Assembly: GCF_001280005.1 (NCBI RefSeq)
Contig: NZ_LGDW01000452.1
Span: forward strand, 13,630 to 77,629
Reading direction: 5' to 3'
Length of the DNA: 64,000 bases
Source of the DNA: Streptomyces sp. NRRL WC-3618
GTDB taxonomy: Bacteria; Actinomycetota; Actinomycetes; Streptomycetales; Streptomycetaceae
The position numbers were made by a program, and so were the translations under genes. Below are positions 17,747 to 26,623 of the stretch, piece by piece. Below the pieces are notes generated by a model. That model was not told the DNA's origin, did not search any database, and saw only the letters and a program-made list of their open reading frames with translations. Positions within the stretch are counted from its first letter, which is position 1, and each line of letters starts with the position of its first letter.

Positions 17747-18825
17747 TGTCGATGGGTCAGACAACGGCTCCGGCGGCGAGTTCCTCGCCGCCGGCTCGGC
17801 CGGCCACCCAGAAGGACGGCCGCACCAGCCGGCGTTCCCTGGGGCGCCGGCTGCTCGGCCGCCCCGAGGTCGGCGCTCTCATCGCGGCGATCCTCGTGTA
17901 CGTGTTCTTCTTCGCGGTGGCGCCCTCGTTCCGTGAGACCAGTGCGCTGGCGACCGTGCTCTACCAGGCGTCCGTGATGGGCATCATGGCGTTGCCGGTG
18001 GCGCTGTTGATGATCGGCGGGGAGTTCGACCTGTCGGCCGGTGTCGCGGTGACGACGTCGGCGCTGACCGCCGCGATCCTCAGTTTCCAGCTGTCCATGA
18101 ACGTGTGGACGGGCGTGTTCGTCGCGCTGGTCGTCTCCCTCGCCGTGGGGGCGTTCAACGGCTGGCTGCTGATCAGGACGGGACTGCCGAGCTTCCTGGT
18201 CACCCTGGGCTCGTTCCTGATCCTGCAGGGCGCCAACCTCGCCGTCACGAAGATCTTCACCGGCAACGTGGCGAGCGACTCGATCGCCGACATGGACGGC
18301 TTCGACCAGGCCAAGAAGGTCTTCGCCTCCGAGTTCAGCATCGGTGGCGTCAGCTTCAAGATCACGATCGTGTACTGGCTGGTGTTCGCCGCGATCGCCA
18401 CCTGGCTGCTGCTGCGCACCAGGTTCGGCAACTGGATCTTCGCGGTCGGCGGCAGCAACGACAGCGCCCGCGCGGTCGGTGTCCCGGTCAACTTCACGAA
18501 GATCGCTCTGTTCATGGGCGTGGGCGTGGGCGCCTGGTTCGTGGGCATGCACCTGCTCTTCTCGTTCAACACGGTGCAGTCCGGCCAGGGCGTGGGCAAC
18601 GAGTTCCTCTACATCATCGCGGCGGTCATCGGCGGCTGCCTGCTGACCGGCGGCTACGGCTCGGCGATCGGCCCGGTCATCGGCGCCTTCATCTTCGGCA
18701 TGGTCTCCCAGGGCATCGTCTACGCCAACTGGAACCCGGACTGGTTCAAGGCGTTCCTCGGCGTGATGCTCCTGGTCGCCGCCCTCGTCAATCTGTGGGT
18801 CCGCCGCCAGGCGACCCGGAGGTGA
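17746..18825 (+). CDS. sugar ABC transporter permease (RbsC/BPD_transp_2 family)
   Basis: Integral membrane permease of about 359 residues with some nine hydrophobic segments. The family signature is near [25 protein letters not shown], the equivalent of the GGIDLSVGS motif of ribose permeases; [24 protein letters not shown] is the cytoplasmic coupling region. The ATG at 17746 shares one base with the lipoprotein stop (TGATG); GTG 17743 and ATG 17752 are in-frame alternatives and AAGGG upstream fits any of them. It ends 4 bp before the ATPase gene. It forms the membrane channel of the importer. Confidence 0.92.
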   Translation: MSMGQTTAPAASSSPPARPATQKDGRTSRRSLGRRLLGRPEVGALIAAILVYVFFFAVAPSFRETSALATVLYQASVMGIMALPVALLMIGGEFDLSAGVAVTTSALTAAILSFQLSMNVWTGVFVALVVSLAVGAFNGWLLIRTGLPSFLVTLGSFLILQGANLAVTKIFTGNVASDSIADMDGFDQAKKVFASEFSIGGVSFKITIVYWLVFAAIATWLLLRTRFGNWIFAVGGSNDSARAVGVPVNFTKIALFMGVGVGAWFVGMHLLFSFNTVQSGQGVGNEFLYIIAAVIGGCLLTGGYGSAIGPVIGAFIFGMVSQGIVYANWNPDWFKAFLGVMLLVAALVNLWVRRQATRR

Positions 18826-18829
18826 ACTG

Positions 18830-19762
18830 ATGACAACCAACGAATCCACCTCGCCCAACGGCACACCCACCGAGGACGCCGAGGGCAGTTCGCCCGAGCC
18901 CCAGGACGCCGCGCCGATCGTCGAACTGCGGGGCACCGGCAAGTCGTACGGCAACGTCCGTGCCCTGCACGGCGTGAACCTCGCCGTCCGCTCCGGCCAG
19001 GTCACCTGCGTGCTGGGCGACAACGGCGCCGGCAAGTCCACGCTGATCAAAATCATCTCCGGGCTGCACCAGCACACCGAGGGCGAACTCCTCATCGACG
19101 GCAGCCCCGTCCACTTCGGCACACCCCGCGAGGCACTGGACGCCGGTATCGCCACCGTCTACCAGGACCTCGCGACGGTGCCGCTGATGCCGGTGTGGCG
19201 CAACTTCTTCCTCGGCTCCGAGATGACCAAGGGCCCCTGGCCGATCCGCCGCCTCGACATCGAGAAGATGAAGCAGACCGCGGATGCGGAACTGCGCAAC
19301 ATGGGCATCGTCCTGGACGACCTCGACCAGCCCATCGGCACCCTCTCCGGCGGCCAGCGCCAGTCCGTGGCCATCGCCCGCGCCGTCTACTTCGGGGCCC
19401 GTGTCCTCATCCTCGACGAGCCCACCGCCGCCCTCGGCGTCAAGCAGTCCGGTGTCGTGCTCAAGTACATCGCCGCCGCCCGCGACAAGGGCCTGGGCGT
19501 CATCTTCATCACCCACAACCCCCACCACGCCTACATGGTCGGCGACCACTTCAGCGTCCTGCGCCTGGGCACCATGGAACTGTCCGCCGCCCGCAGCGAG
19601 GTGAGCCTCGAAGAGCTCACCAACCACATGGCGGGCGGGGCGGAACTCGCTGCGCTCAAGCATGAGTTGGCGCAGGTGCGGGGGGTGGACGTCGATGAAC
19701 TCCCCGAGGTGGAGGACCTGACGGCACCCGTCGCCGCCCCCTCGCAGGGGAAGTCGGTGTAG
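18830..19762 (+). CDS. sugar ABC transporter ATP-binding protein (single-domain)
   Basis: ATPase of 310 residues energising the importer. Walker A is GDNGAGKST, the signature [18 protein letters not shown], Walker [13 protein letters not shown], and the switch His is in [10 protein letters not shown]. It has one ABC domain, unlike the two-domain RbsA/MglA proteins, and resembles FrcA-type ATPases that work as homodimers. A polar N-terminal tail of about 28 residues precedes the domain, and a 35-residue acidic C-terminal extension follows it. It is the last gene of the transporter operon, and an interspersed repeat lies just downstream. Confidence 0.93.
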   Translation: MTTNESTSPNGTPTEDAEGSSPEPQDAAPIVELRGTGKSYGNVRALHGVNLAVRSGQVTCVLGDNGAGKSTLIKIISGLHQHTEGELLIDGSPVHFGTPREALDAGIATVYQDLATVPLMPVWRNFFLGSEMTKGPWPIRRLDIEKMKQTADAELRNMGIVLDDLDQPIGTLSGGQRQSVAIARAVYFGARVLILDEPTAALGVKQSGVVLKYIAAARDKGLGVIFITHNPHHAYMVGDHFSVLRLGTMELSAARSEVSLEELTNHMAGGAELAALKHELAQVRGVDVDELPEVEDLTAPVAAPSQGKSV

Positions 19763-19792
19763 CGCGTAGCGTGAGGGGACGCGCGGTTGTTC

Positions 19793-19864
19793 GGCGGGTG
19801 CGGGTCCGTTGCGGCTTGTCGCGCCCGCGCGGCGGAGCCGCAAATGTCACAGCCCCGCGCCCCT
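19793..19864 (-). repeat. interspersed Streptomyces intergenic repeat, long variant
   Basis: A non-coding GC-rich block between the ATPase gene and the next dehydrogenase. Read on the minus strand it begins AGGGGCGCGGGGCTGTG and continues with GCGGCTCCGCCGCG and GCGCGACAAGCC, ending in GACCCGCACCCGCC. It shares its ends with the two short copies at 25177 and 25293. I know similar sequences as abundant intergenic repeats in Streptomyces genomes. Function is unknown. Confidence 0.6.
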
Positions 19865-19908
19865 GGGTGGGTCGGCTCGCCGTATGCCGAAAGGGGCACC
19901 CTTTCTCC

Positions 19909-20928
19909 ATGAAGAGCCGTGACACGCTCGGCGTTCTCGTGATCGGTACCGGGAAGATGGGTGCCGATCACGTTCGTCGTATTGAGGAAGTCACCAGCGG
20001 GGCCCGGGTGGTCGCCGTCGTGGACGTCGATCAGGAGCGGGCCGAGTCGGTCGCCGCCGGTGTCGACGGCTGTACGGCGTACGCGGACCCCGTCGCCGCC
20101 ATGGCGTCCCCCGATGTCGACGCCGTACTCATCGCCTCGCCCGGGGCCGCTCACGAGGCGGCCCTGCTCGCGGCGTTCTCCTACGACCTGCCGGTGTTGT
20201 GCGAGAAGCCGCTCACACCCGACGCGGCTTCCGCGCTGCGGGTGCTGGAGGCCGAGCGGAAGTTGGGGCACCGCCGGGTTCAGGTCGGGTTCATGCGGCG
20301 CTACGACAGCGAGTACCTGAAGCTCAAGTCACTCCTCGACACAGGGCGGTTGGGCCGGCCGCTCATGCTGCACAACCGGCATCGCAACCTGGCTTCCCCG
20401 CCCTGGTGGACCAGCGCGATGCACATCAACGACTCCGTGGTGCACGAGATGGACGTGACCCGGTGGCTCCTCGGACAGGAGATCACCGCGGTCACCGTGC
20501 TGTGTCCGAGGCCGTCCCGGAACGCGCCGGACGGCCTTCAGGACCCCCAGTTCGTCGTGATGGAGACCGACGGCGGCGCGATCGTCGACGTCGAGATCAA
20601 CGTCAACTGCGGCTTCGGATACCAGGTGCAGGCCGAGGTGGTCTGCGAACGCGGGACCGCGCGGATCGGCGACGGGCACGGCATGGTCGTCAACTCGGAC
20701 GGCCGCTGGGGCGGGGCCATCGCCCAGGACTTCATCGAGCGGTTCGAGGACGCGTACGACCGTGAGGTCCAGGCATGGGTCGACGCCACCCGGCGCGGCG
20801 AGGTCACCGGGCCCGGTGTCTGGGACGGTTACGCGGTGGCCGCGGTCTGCGAGGCCGGCGTACGCGCGCGGACCGAGGGGCGGCGCGTCGAGGTGGAACT
20901 CGTGGAACGGCCCGCGCTGTACCGCTGA
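19909..20928 (+). CDS. Gfo/Idh/MocA-family dehydrogenase (inositol 2-dehydrogenase-like)
   Basis: NAD(P)-dependent oxidoreductase of 339 residues. The Rossmann motif is [17 protein letters not shown], the family EKP motif [10 protein letters not shown], and the C-terminal half has [14 protein letters not shown], where His and Asp probably form the catalytic pair. ATG 19909 begins at the Rossmann fold. Just upstream is a 7-bp inverted repeat (GAAAGGG, 19889, and its complement, 19899-19905) that would occlude the AAGGGG ribosome-binding site. It follows the transporter and ends one base from the convergent iolG stop. It probably acts on myo-inositol or another cyclitol. Confidence 0.88.
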   Translation: MKSRDTLGVLVIGTGKMGADHVRRIEEVTSGARVVAVVDVDQERAESVAAGVDGCTAYADPVAAMASPDVDAVLIASPGAAHEAALLAAFSYDLPVLCEKPLTPDAASALRVLEAERKLGHRRVQVGFMRRYDSEYLKLKSLLDTGRLGRPLMLHNRHRNLASPPWWTSAMHINDSVVHEMDVTRWLLGQEITAVTVLCPRPSRNAPDGLQDPQFVVMETDGGAIVDVEINVNCGFGYQVQAEVVCERGTARIGDGHGMVVNSDGRWGGAIAQDFIERFEDAYDREVQAWVDATRRGEVTGPGVWDGYAVAAVCEAGVRARTEGRRVEVELVERPALYR

Positions 20929-20929
20929 C

Positions 20930-21934
20930 TCAGACCGTGCGTACCTCCTCGACACGCACCGGGCGGTGCTCCTGGAGCGACAGCGTGCACGCGTCCGCGA
21001 TCCAGCCCGCCTCCAGCGCCTCGGCGACCGTGCACGGGGAGGTGCGGTGGCCCGCGACGACCTCCGTGAACGCCGTCAGCTCGGCGCGGTAGGCCGGGAC
21101 GAAGCGGTCCATGAAGAAGTCGTGCGGCACACCCGCCGGGAAGGTGACACCCGGCTCCACCGAGCGCAGCGGGAGCTTGTCCTCCAGGCCCACGGAGATG
21201 CTGTCCTTGAAGCCGTGCAGGTCCATACGGACGTCGTAACCACGGGCGTTGTGACGGGAGTTGGAGACCACGGCGATCGTGCCGTCGTCCAGGGTGAGGA
21301 TCGCGCCGGTGGTGTCGGCGTCGCCCGCCTCCTTGATGTAGTCGGCACCCCGGTTGCCGCCGACCGCGTACACCTCGGTCACCTCGCGGCCCGTCACCCA
21401 GCGGATGATGTCGAAGTCGTGCACCGAACAGTCCCGGAAGATGCCCCCGGAGGCGGCGATGTACGCGGCCGGCGGCGGCGCCGGGTCCAGCGTGGTCGAC
21501 CGGACGGAGTGCAGGAGGCCCAGCTCGCCGCTGCGGACGGCGTCCCGGGCGGCGCTGAAGCCCGCGTCGAAGCGGCGCTGGTAGCCGATCTGGATCTCGA
21601 CACCGCTGTCCTTCACGGCGCCCAGCACCGCGACCCCCTCGGCCATCGTGCGGGCCACCGGCTTCTCGCAGAACACCGGCACACCCGCCTCGACGGCGGC
21701 GAGGATCAGCGCCGGATGGGCGTCCGTCGCGGCGGCGACGACGATGCCGTCCACACCGGCGGCCAGCAGGGCCTCCGGGGAGTCCGCGACCTGGGCGCCG
21801 AAGCGCTCCGCGGCGGTCTTGGCGGCCGCCGCGAACGGGTCGCTGACCACGAGGGAGTCGACGGCGTCGAGACCGGAGAGGGTCTCGGCGTGGAAGGCGC
21901 CGATGCGGCCGAGGCCGAGGATTCCGATACGCAT
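20930..21934 (-). CDS. iolG: inositol 2-dehydrogenase (IolG-like, Gfo/Idh/MocA family)
   Basis: NAD-dependent dehydrogenase of 334 residues that oxidises myo-inositol to scyllo-inosose, the first step of the pathway containing IolD and IolB. It starts MRIGILGLGRIGAFHAETL (Rossmann GxGxxG), has VFCEKPVARTMAEG (EKP Lys), FRDCSVHDFDIIRWVTG (catalytic Asp/His region) and GNRGADYIKEAGDADT, which is typical of actinobacterial IolG. It is the last gene of a minus-strand set behind the SDR and PhyH genes, separated from the SDR by 85 bp. Its assignment over the neighbouring paralogue (19909-20928) rests on closer motif resemblance. Confidence 0.85.
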   Translation of the reverse strand: MRIGILGLGRIGAFHAETLSGLDAVDSLVVSDPFAAAAKTAAERFGAQVADSPEALLAAGVDGIVVAAATDAHPALILAAVEAGVPVFCEKPVARTMAEGVAVLGAVKDSGVEIQIGYQRRFDAGFSAARDAVRSGELGLLHSVRSTTLDPAPPPAAYIAASGGIFRDCSVHDFDIIRWVTGREVTEVYAVGGNRGADYIKEAGDADTTGAILTLDDGTIAVVSNSRHNARGYDVRMDLHGFKDSISVGLEDKLPLRSVEPGVTFPAGVPHDFFMDRFVPAYRAELTAFTEVVAGHRTSPCTVAEALEAGWIADACTLSLQEHRPVRVEEVRTV

Positions 21935-22019
21935 GGGCTGTGCTGCTCCTTGTGTGGGGCGGGTGCTGTGTGGGGCGGGTGTTGCGGGTGTGCTGCGAGG
22001 AAGGTGAGTGAAGGAGGCG

Positions 22020-22796
22020 TCAGTCCAGGCCGCCCAGGACGTTCTGGTCCCAGTCGATCACCGAACCGGTGACCACCCCCGACCGGTCGGACAGCAGGAG
22101 GACCACGAAGTCCGCGATCTCGTCCGGCTGGCCGAGCTTGCCCATCGGCAGGCGTTCGGCGGCCTGGTCGAGCCAGTCGTCGCCCGCTCCGTGGAAGGCC
22201 CGCTGGGTGGCGTCCTCCCCCTCCGTCGCGGTCCAGCCGATGTTCAGACCGTTGATCCGGACCCGGTCCCAGCGGTGCGCGTGCGCCGCGTTGCGGGTCA
22301 GGCCTATGAGACCGGCCTTCGCGGCGACGTACGGGGCCAGGAAGGGCTGCCCGCCGTGCGCCGAGGACGTGATGATGTTGACGACCGTGCCGGGCGCCTT
22401 GCGCGCCACCATGTCCGCCACCGCCGCCTGCATGGCGAAGAACGGGCCCTTGAGGTTGATCGCGATGTGCGCGTCGAACAGCTCGGGCGTGGTGTCGAGC
22501 AGCGTGCCGCGCGAGGTCAGGCCCGCCGAGTTGACCAGGCAGTCGATCCGGCCGTGGGCGGCGATCACCTCGGCCACGGACGCCTTCGCCTGCTCGGCGT
22601 CCGAGAGGTCGGCACGTACGTACATGGCCTTGCCGCCCGCCGCCGTCAGCTCCGCGACCAGCGCCTCGCCCGGCTCCGGGCGCCGCCCGGTCACCGCGAC
22701 GACGGCGCCCTCGCGGACGGCGGCCCGGGCGATGGCCGCCCCGACGCCCTGGCTGCCGCCGTTGACGAGGACGACCTTGTCCTGAAGAAGTGCCAT
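22020..22796 (-). CDS. short-chain dehydrogenase/reductase (SDR)
   Basis: Classical SDR of 258 residues. The cofactor loop is VLVNGGSQGVGAAIA, with NGG replacing the usual TGG. Further motifs are CLVNSAG (NNAG equivalent), the active Ser in IITSSAHGG and the YxxxK motif APYVAAKAGLIGLTRNAA. It ends with the usual SGVVTGSVIDWDQNVLGG. It starts 13 bp downstream of the PhyH gene, so they are co-transcribed. In context it may oxidise a cyclitol or reduce an inosose; the substrate is not visible. Confidence 0.88.
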   Translation of the reverse strand: MALLQDKVVLVNGGSQGVGAAIARAAVREGAVVAVTGRRPEPGEALVAELTAAGGKAMYVRADLSDAEQAKASVAEVIAAHGRIDCLVNSAGLTSRGTLLDTTPELFDAHIAINLKGPFFAMQAAVADMVARKAPGTVVNIITSSAHGGQPFLAPYVAAKAGLIGLTRNAAHAHRWDRVRINGLNIGWTATEGEDATQRAFHGAGDDWLDQAAERLPMGKLGQPDEIADFVVLLLSDRSGVVTGSVIDWDQNVLGGLD

Positions 22797-22809
22797 GCCG
22801 TCTCGTTCC

Positions 22810-23988
22810 TCAGCTCGTCTGTCGTTCGGCGCCGGCCCGCATCGCGTCGCGGAGCGCCTCCGGAGTCCACTCCTCGCGCAGCGCCCGCCGTACGAGGTCC
22901 GCCTGCGAGGGCGGGGCCAGGCCGTCGACCGGCGGATCCCGGTCGAGGTTGGTGGGAAAGGGGTAGCCCTCGGCCGAGGCCGCGACGACCGCCTCGAGCC
23001 AGGCGTCGCCCGCCCCCTCGGCCTTGCGGGCGAGCAGCACGGGGTAGACCGCGTTCACGATCGCCTCCCGGTCCACGGTCTCCATGGCCCGCCCGAACGC
23101 GGAGGACACCTGGAGGAGGTTCGCCATCCGGCGGATGTCCGCGGAGCGGTTGGTGCCGGCCGCGTGGAAGAGCGCCGGGTTGAAGAACACCGCGTCGCCC
23201 TTGGCCAGCGGCAGCTGCACGTGGTGGGCGTCGAAGTACGCCCTGAACTCCGGGAGCCGCCACGCGAGATAGCCGGGCTCGTACGTGTGCGAGTACGGCA
23301 GGTACAGCGTCGGCCCGGACTCGACGGGCATGTCGATGTGGGCGACCGCGCCCTGCAGCGTCAGCACGGGGGACAGCCGGTGGACGTGCGCCGGGTAGGC
23401 GGCCGCCGCCTCGTCGGACAGGAAGCCGAGGTGGTAGTCGCGGTGCGGACGCTGGGCCTCGCCACCGGGATTGACCACGTTGATCTGCGAGGTGACCTGG
23501 TAGCCGGGGCCGAGCCAGGCCGTCGAGACGAGGGCGACCATGTCGTTGGCGTAGTAGTCGGCGAACGCCTCCGGGGCGCGCAGAGCCGTCTTCTCCAGGG
23601 CGTTCCACACCCGGTCGTTGGCCCCCGGCTTGGCGAAGTGGTCGCCCGCGGTGGTCCCGGCGGCCCGCTGGTCGGCGATCAGAGACTCGAAGGCGGCGGT
23701 CGCCGAGTCCACCACCGCCGGATCGGCGAAGGCCCGCTGGAGGACCACGACGCCGGGCCCGTCGGTGAGCGCCCGGACCAGTTCCGCCAGGACCTGCCGG
23801 CGCCCGTCGGGTGCGGTGACGGCGGTGCGCAGCCGCTCACTGTCGTAGACGAGGACGTTGTCGCGGACGGCGGTCGAGTACGGGTAGTCGGCGGCGTCGG
23901 TCGTCCGCTCGGCCTCGGCGCGGAAGGCGTCGAGATCACAGTCCTGTGCGGACAGCCACGCGGGGCGCTGTGCGGCGGTGAGGGACAT
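22810..23988 (-). CDS. phytanoyl-CoA dioxygenase (PhyH)-family oxygenase
   Basis: Fe(II)/2-oxoglutarate-type oxygenase of 392 residues. The jelly-roll iron triad is visible: H182 and D184 in RPHRDYHLGF and H275 in FFNPALFHAAGTNRS, with R281 as a candidate 2-oxoglutarate anchor. ATG 23988 was chosen because AAGGA lies 5 bp upstream; further upstream in-frame ATGs lie inside the palindromic operator. It is the first gene of the PhyH-SDR-iolG unit, divergent from a LacI-type regulator. Such enzymes hydroxylate, or oxidatively demethylate, small molecules. Within an inositol locus a methylated or otherwise modified cyclitol is a reasonable but unproven substrate. Confidence 0.82.
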   Translation of the reverse strand: MSLTAAQRPAWLSAQDCDLDAFRAEAERTTDAADYPYSTAVRDNVLVYDSERLRTAVTAPDGRRQVLAELVRALTDGPGVVVLQRAFADPAVVDSATAAFESLIADQRAAGTTAGDHFAKPGANDRVWNALEKTALRAPEAFADYYANDMVALVSTAWLGPGYQVTSQINVVNPGGEAQRPHRDYHLGFLSDEAAAAYPAHVHRLSPVLTLQGAVAHIDMPVESGPTLYLPYSHTYEPGYLAWRLPEFRAYFDAHHVQLPLAKGDAVFFNPALFHAAGTNRSADIRRMANLLQVSSAFGRAMETVDREAIVNAVYPVLLARKAEGAGDAWLEAVVAASAEGYPFPTNLDRDPPVDGLAPPSQADLVRRALREEWTPEALRDAMRAGAERQTS

Positions 23989-24026
23989 CGTCGTCCTTCT
24001 CTCGACGGTCGTGGTCGCTGTCATTG

Positions 24027-24038
24027 TTGTCATGACAA
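24027..24038. promoter_or_regulatory. palindromic operator between PhyH operon and LacI gene
   Basis: TTGTCATGACAA is a perfect 12-bp palindrome in the 114-bp divergent spacer, 39 bp upstream of the PhyH start and 65 bp before the LacI-type gene. On the minus strand a TTGACG box (complement of 24042-24047) just upstream could be the -35, so a bound repressor would block the PhyH operon. Binding by the adjacent LacI protein is inferred. Confidence 0.55.
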
Positions 24039-24102
24039 ACTCGTCAAACAACCAGCAGGCAGCCATCAAAAACCCCTCACGACCTAGCCGAGGAGCCCTC
24101 CC

Positions 24103-25125
24103 ATGGGTCATCCCTACCCCATCCGGGAGATCGCACGTCAGGCCGGCCTCAGCGAGGCCACCGTCGACCGCGTCCTGAACGGCCGGGGCGGTGTGCGCGA
24201 GAGCACCCAGCGGGAGGTACGGCAGGCCGTCGCGGACCTGGACCGCCAGCGCACCCAGGTCCGGCTGGTCGGCCGCACGTTCATGATCGACATCGTGATG
24301 CAGGCGCCGGAGCGGTTCACCACCGCCGTCCGGGCCGCCCTGGAGGCCGAGCTGCCAGCCCTCCACCCGGCAGTCGTGCGCTCCCGCTTCCACTTCCGCG
24401 AGACCGGCCCGGTGACCGAACTGGTGGCGACCCTCGACCGCATCGCCCGGCGCGGCTCCCAGGGCGTCATCGTCAAGGCACCGGACGTCCCCGAGATCAC
24501 AGCCGCCGTCGGCCGCCTGGTGGCCGCCGGCATCCCGGTCGTGACCCTGGTGACCGACCTGCCCTCCAGCGCCCGCCTCGCCTACGTCGGCATCGACAAC
24601 CGGGCCGCCGGCGCCACCGCCGCGTACCTCATGGGCCAGTGGCTCGGCGACCGCCCCGGCAACGTGCTGACCAGCCTCAGCAGCGGCTTCTTCCGCAACG
24701 AGGAGGAACGCGAGATGGGCTTCCGGGGCGCCATGCGGGCTCGGCACCCCGAGCGCGCCCTCGTCGAGATCACCGAGGGCCAGGGCCTGGACGCCACTCA
24801 GTACGACCTGGTCCGCGACGCCCTGCAACGCGACGCCGACATCCGGGCGGTCTACTCGATCGGCGGTGGCAATATCGCGACGCTACGGGCCTTCGAGGAC
24901 CTGGGGCGAGAGTGCGCGGTGTTCGTCGCCCACGACCTCGACCACGACAACACCCGCCTGCTGCGAGAACACCGCCTGTCCTGCGTCCTGCACCACGACC
25001 TCCGCCAGGACATGCAAGAGACCTGCCGCACCATCATGCGCACCCACGGCGCCCTACCGCCGGCGACCCCGCCCCTACCATCGGCGATCCAGGTGGTGAC
25101 CCCGTACAACATGCCCCCATGCTGA
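24103..25125 (+). CDS. LacI-family transcriptional regulator
   Basis: Sugar-responsive regulator of 340 residues. The N-terminal LacI HTH is PIREIARQAGLSEATVDRVL followed by the hinge-helix region NGRGGVRESTQREV. The effector domain is of type I periplasmic-binding fold with GSQGVIVKAPDVPEI, SARLAYVGIDNRAAGATAA, YSIGGGNIATLRAFE and AHDLDHDNTRLLREH. The ATG follows an AGGAG site. It is divergent from PhyH-SDR-iolG with a 12-bp palindrome between them, so autoregulation and control of that operon are likely. The ligand is probably a cyclitol, by context. Confidence 0.92.
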   Translation: MGHPYPIREIARQAGLSEATVDRVLNGRGGVRESTQREVRQAVADLDRQRTQVRLVGRTFMIDIVMQAPERFTTAVRAALEAELPALHPAVVRSRFHFRETGPVTELVATLDRIARRGSQGVIVKAPDVPEITAAVGRLVAAGIPVVTLVTDLPSSARLAYVGIDNRAAGATAAYLMGQWLGDRPGNVLTSLSSGFFRNEEEREMGFRGAMRARHPERALVEITEGQGLDATQYDLVRDALQRDADIRAVYSIGGGNIATLRAFEDLGRECAVFVAHDLDHDNTRLLREHRLSCVLHHDLRQDMQETCRTIMRTHGALPPATPPLPSAIQVVTPYNMPPC

Positions 25126-25176
25126 CGGTCCTGGGGACGCAGGGCCGTCTCGATTCGGGCGCGGACGCGCCCCGAA

Positions 25177-25227
25177 AGGGGCGCGGGGAACTGCGCGACA
25201 AGCCCCCATCGGCCCGCCCCCAACGAA
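25177..25227 (+). repeat. interspersed Streptomyces intergenic repeat, short variant, copy 1
   Basis: About 51 bp starting AGGGGCGCGGGGAACTGCGC and ending CCAACGAA, in the non-coding stretch between the LacI gene and the third Gfo/Idh/MocA gene. It differs from copy 2 (25293-25344) at about three positions. It shares its left end and GCGCGACAAGCC with the longer element at 19793-19864. No function known. Confidence 0.65.
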
Positions 25228-25292
25228 CCAGCCGCTACACCCTCACTGGCCCCCGGTCAACGACCTGGTCGGGGCTGCGGAAGGGCCCTGAT

Positions 25293-25344
25293 AGGGGTGC
25301 GGGGAACTGCGCGACAAGCCCCCACCGGCCCGCACCCAACGAAA
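25293..25344 (+). repeat. interspersed Streptomyces intergenic repeat, short variant, copy 2
   Basis: Second copy, starting AGGGGTGCGGGGAACTGCGC, in direct orientation 65 bp after copy 1. It ends only a few bases before the stop codon of the convergent dehydrogenase gene. The two copies account for most of the 225-bp spacer, which otherwise holds nothing recognisable. Confidence 0.65.
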
Positions 25345-25350
25345 GGCCCC

Positions 25351-26508
25351 CTACACGCCCACCTCCACCCACGCCCCCAACTCCACAGACCGACTCATCG
25401 CACCCACCGCCGCAGCGCTCCACACCGCATCCGCCAACGTCGCCCCGTAGGGCGTCCCCTCACCCACCGACCGCACAAACCGCTCCGCCTCGATCACCTT
25501 CAGATCGTCGTACCCCATCGCATTCGCCGCCCCCGGCTGAAACGCCCCGAACTCCCCGTCGCCCGGCCCGACGAACACCGTACTGACCGGCTGGTCCTGG
25601 TAAGACGCGCCGGTGCTCACGCCCAGCTCGTTCATCCGGCGGAAGTCCCAGAACACCGCGCCCTTCGTGCCGTGCACCTCGAAGCCGTAGTTGTTCTGCT
25701 CGCCGACCGACACCCGGCACGCCTCCAGCACCCCCCGGGCGCCCGAGGTGAAACGGAGCAGGCAGGAGACGTAGTCCTCGTTCTCCACTGGGCCCAGCTC
25801 ACCGCCCGAAGCCCGGGCGTGCCCGGCCGTCGCGCCCGTCGGACGGGACCGTTCGGGTACGAAGACGGCCGTGTCGGCGATGAGCGCGGCGATGTTGCCG
25901 AGCAGGAAGCGGGCCAGGTCCGCGCCGTGCGAGGCGAGGTCGCCCAGCACTCCGCTGCCGCCGCGTTCCCGCTCGTATCGCCAGGTCAGGGCCCCGTCCG
26001 GATGGGCCGCGTAGTCGCTGAACAGACGGACGCGGACATGCGTCACCGTGCCGATCCCGCCGGAGGCGATGAGCTGCCGGGCCCGCTCCACGGCAGGGGC
26101 GTTGCGGTAGTTGAAGCCGACCGTGCCCTGTACGCCGGCCTTGGCGACCGCGTCGGCGACCGCGCCCGCGTCGGCCGCCGACAGGCCGACCGGCTTCTCG
26201 ATCCAGATGTGCTTGCCCGCCTCGGCCATCGCGACGCCGATCTCCCGGTGCAGGAAGTTGGGCGCGGTGATGCTCACGGCCCCCACCCGAGGGTCGTTGG
26301 CGATGTCACGCCAGTCCCGGGTCGTCGAGGCGAACCCGAACTGCGCGGCGGCCTCCTCGGCCCGGCCGGGCACCTCGTCGGCGACCATGACCAGCTCGGG
26401 CCGCAGCTCCAGCTGGGGGAAATGGTGCGCCAGGCGGACGTACGCCTGCGTGTGCACCCGCCCCATCCAGCCGAACCCCACGACGGCGACACCGAGCGTA
26501 TTTGCCAT
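25351..26508 (-). CDS. Gfo/Idh/MocA-family oxidoreductase
   Basis: Dehydrogenase of 385 residues. The Rossmann region is GVAVVGFGWMGRVHTQAY, the EKP motif HIWIEKPVGLSAADA, and the catalytic region GGSGVLGDLASHGADLARFLLG. It is slightly longer than the two other family members here and belongs to a different subgroup. ATG 26508 follows a GAGGGG site; frames extending upstream start within the operator region. It is monocistronic. The 20-bp perfect inverted repeat at 26575, shared with the iol promoter, implies control by the same inositol-related regulator, so a role in cyclitol oxidation or isomerisation is likely but inferred. Confidence 0.87.
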   Translation of the reverse strand: MANTLGVAVVGFGWMGRVHTQAYVRLAHHFPQLELRPELVMVADEVPGRAEEAAAQFGFASTTRDWRDIANDPRVGAVSITAPNFLHREIGVAMAEAGKHIWIEKPVGLSAADAGAVADAVAKAGVQGTVGFNYRNAPAVERARQLIASGGIGTVTHVRVRLFSDYAAHPDGALTWRYERERGGSGVLGDLASHGADLARFLLGNIAALIADTAVFVPERSRPTGATAGHARASGGELGPVENEDYVSCLLRFTSGARGVLEACRVSVGEQNNYGFEVHGTKGAVFWDFRRMNELGVSTGASYQDQPVSTVFVGPGDGEFGAFQPGAANAMGYDDLKVIEAERFVRSVGEGTPYGATLADAVWSAAAVGAMSRSVELGAWVEVGV

Positions 26509-26574
26509 GACTGACAGCCCCTCTTCGGACCGGTCCGGATCGTTTCCCACTCACCCTCGGCGGCGTCGGCCTTT

Positions 26575-26598
26575 CCTGTCAATACTTTGACAGGACAT
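26575..26598. promoter_or_regulatory. operator shared with the iol promoter
   Basis: CCTGTCAA (26575-26582) TACT TTGACAGG (26587-26594) is a perfect inverted repeat with 8-bp arms, followed by ACAT. It lies 67 bp upstream of the Gfo/Idh/MocA start at 26508. The 22 bases 26577-26598 match 20 of 22 bases of the site at 16546-16567 read on the minus strand. Sites this similar 10 kb apart point to one DNA-binding protein. Confidence 0.65.
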
Positions 26599-26623
26599 AA
26601 GGACCAATGAGGTGTCGCCGGTT

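Noticed and set aside
24022..24033. Upstream in-frame ATGs for the PhyH gene
   Set aside because: They lie within or next to the palindromic operator and lack a ribosome-binding site; ATG 23988 has AAGGA at the right distance.
22795..24087. 430-residue plus-strand frame
   Set aside because: Antisense to the PhyH gene, which has the iron triad and an RBS-supported start.
25177..25344. Two similar repeats, considered as a CRISPR array
   Set aside because: Only two copies, 51-52 bp long, no regular spacers, no cas genes. They match the genus-wide intergenic repeat type.
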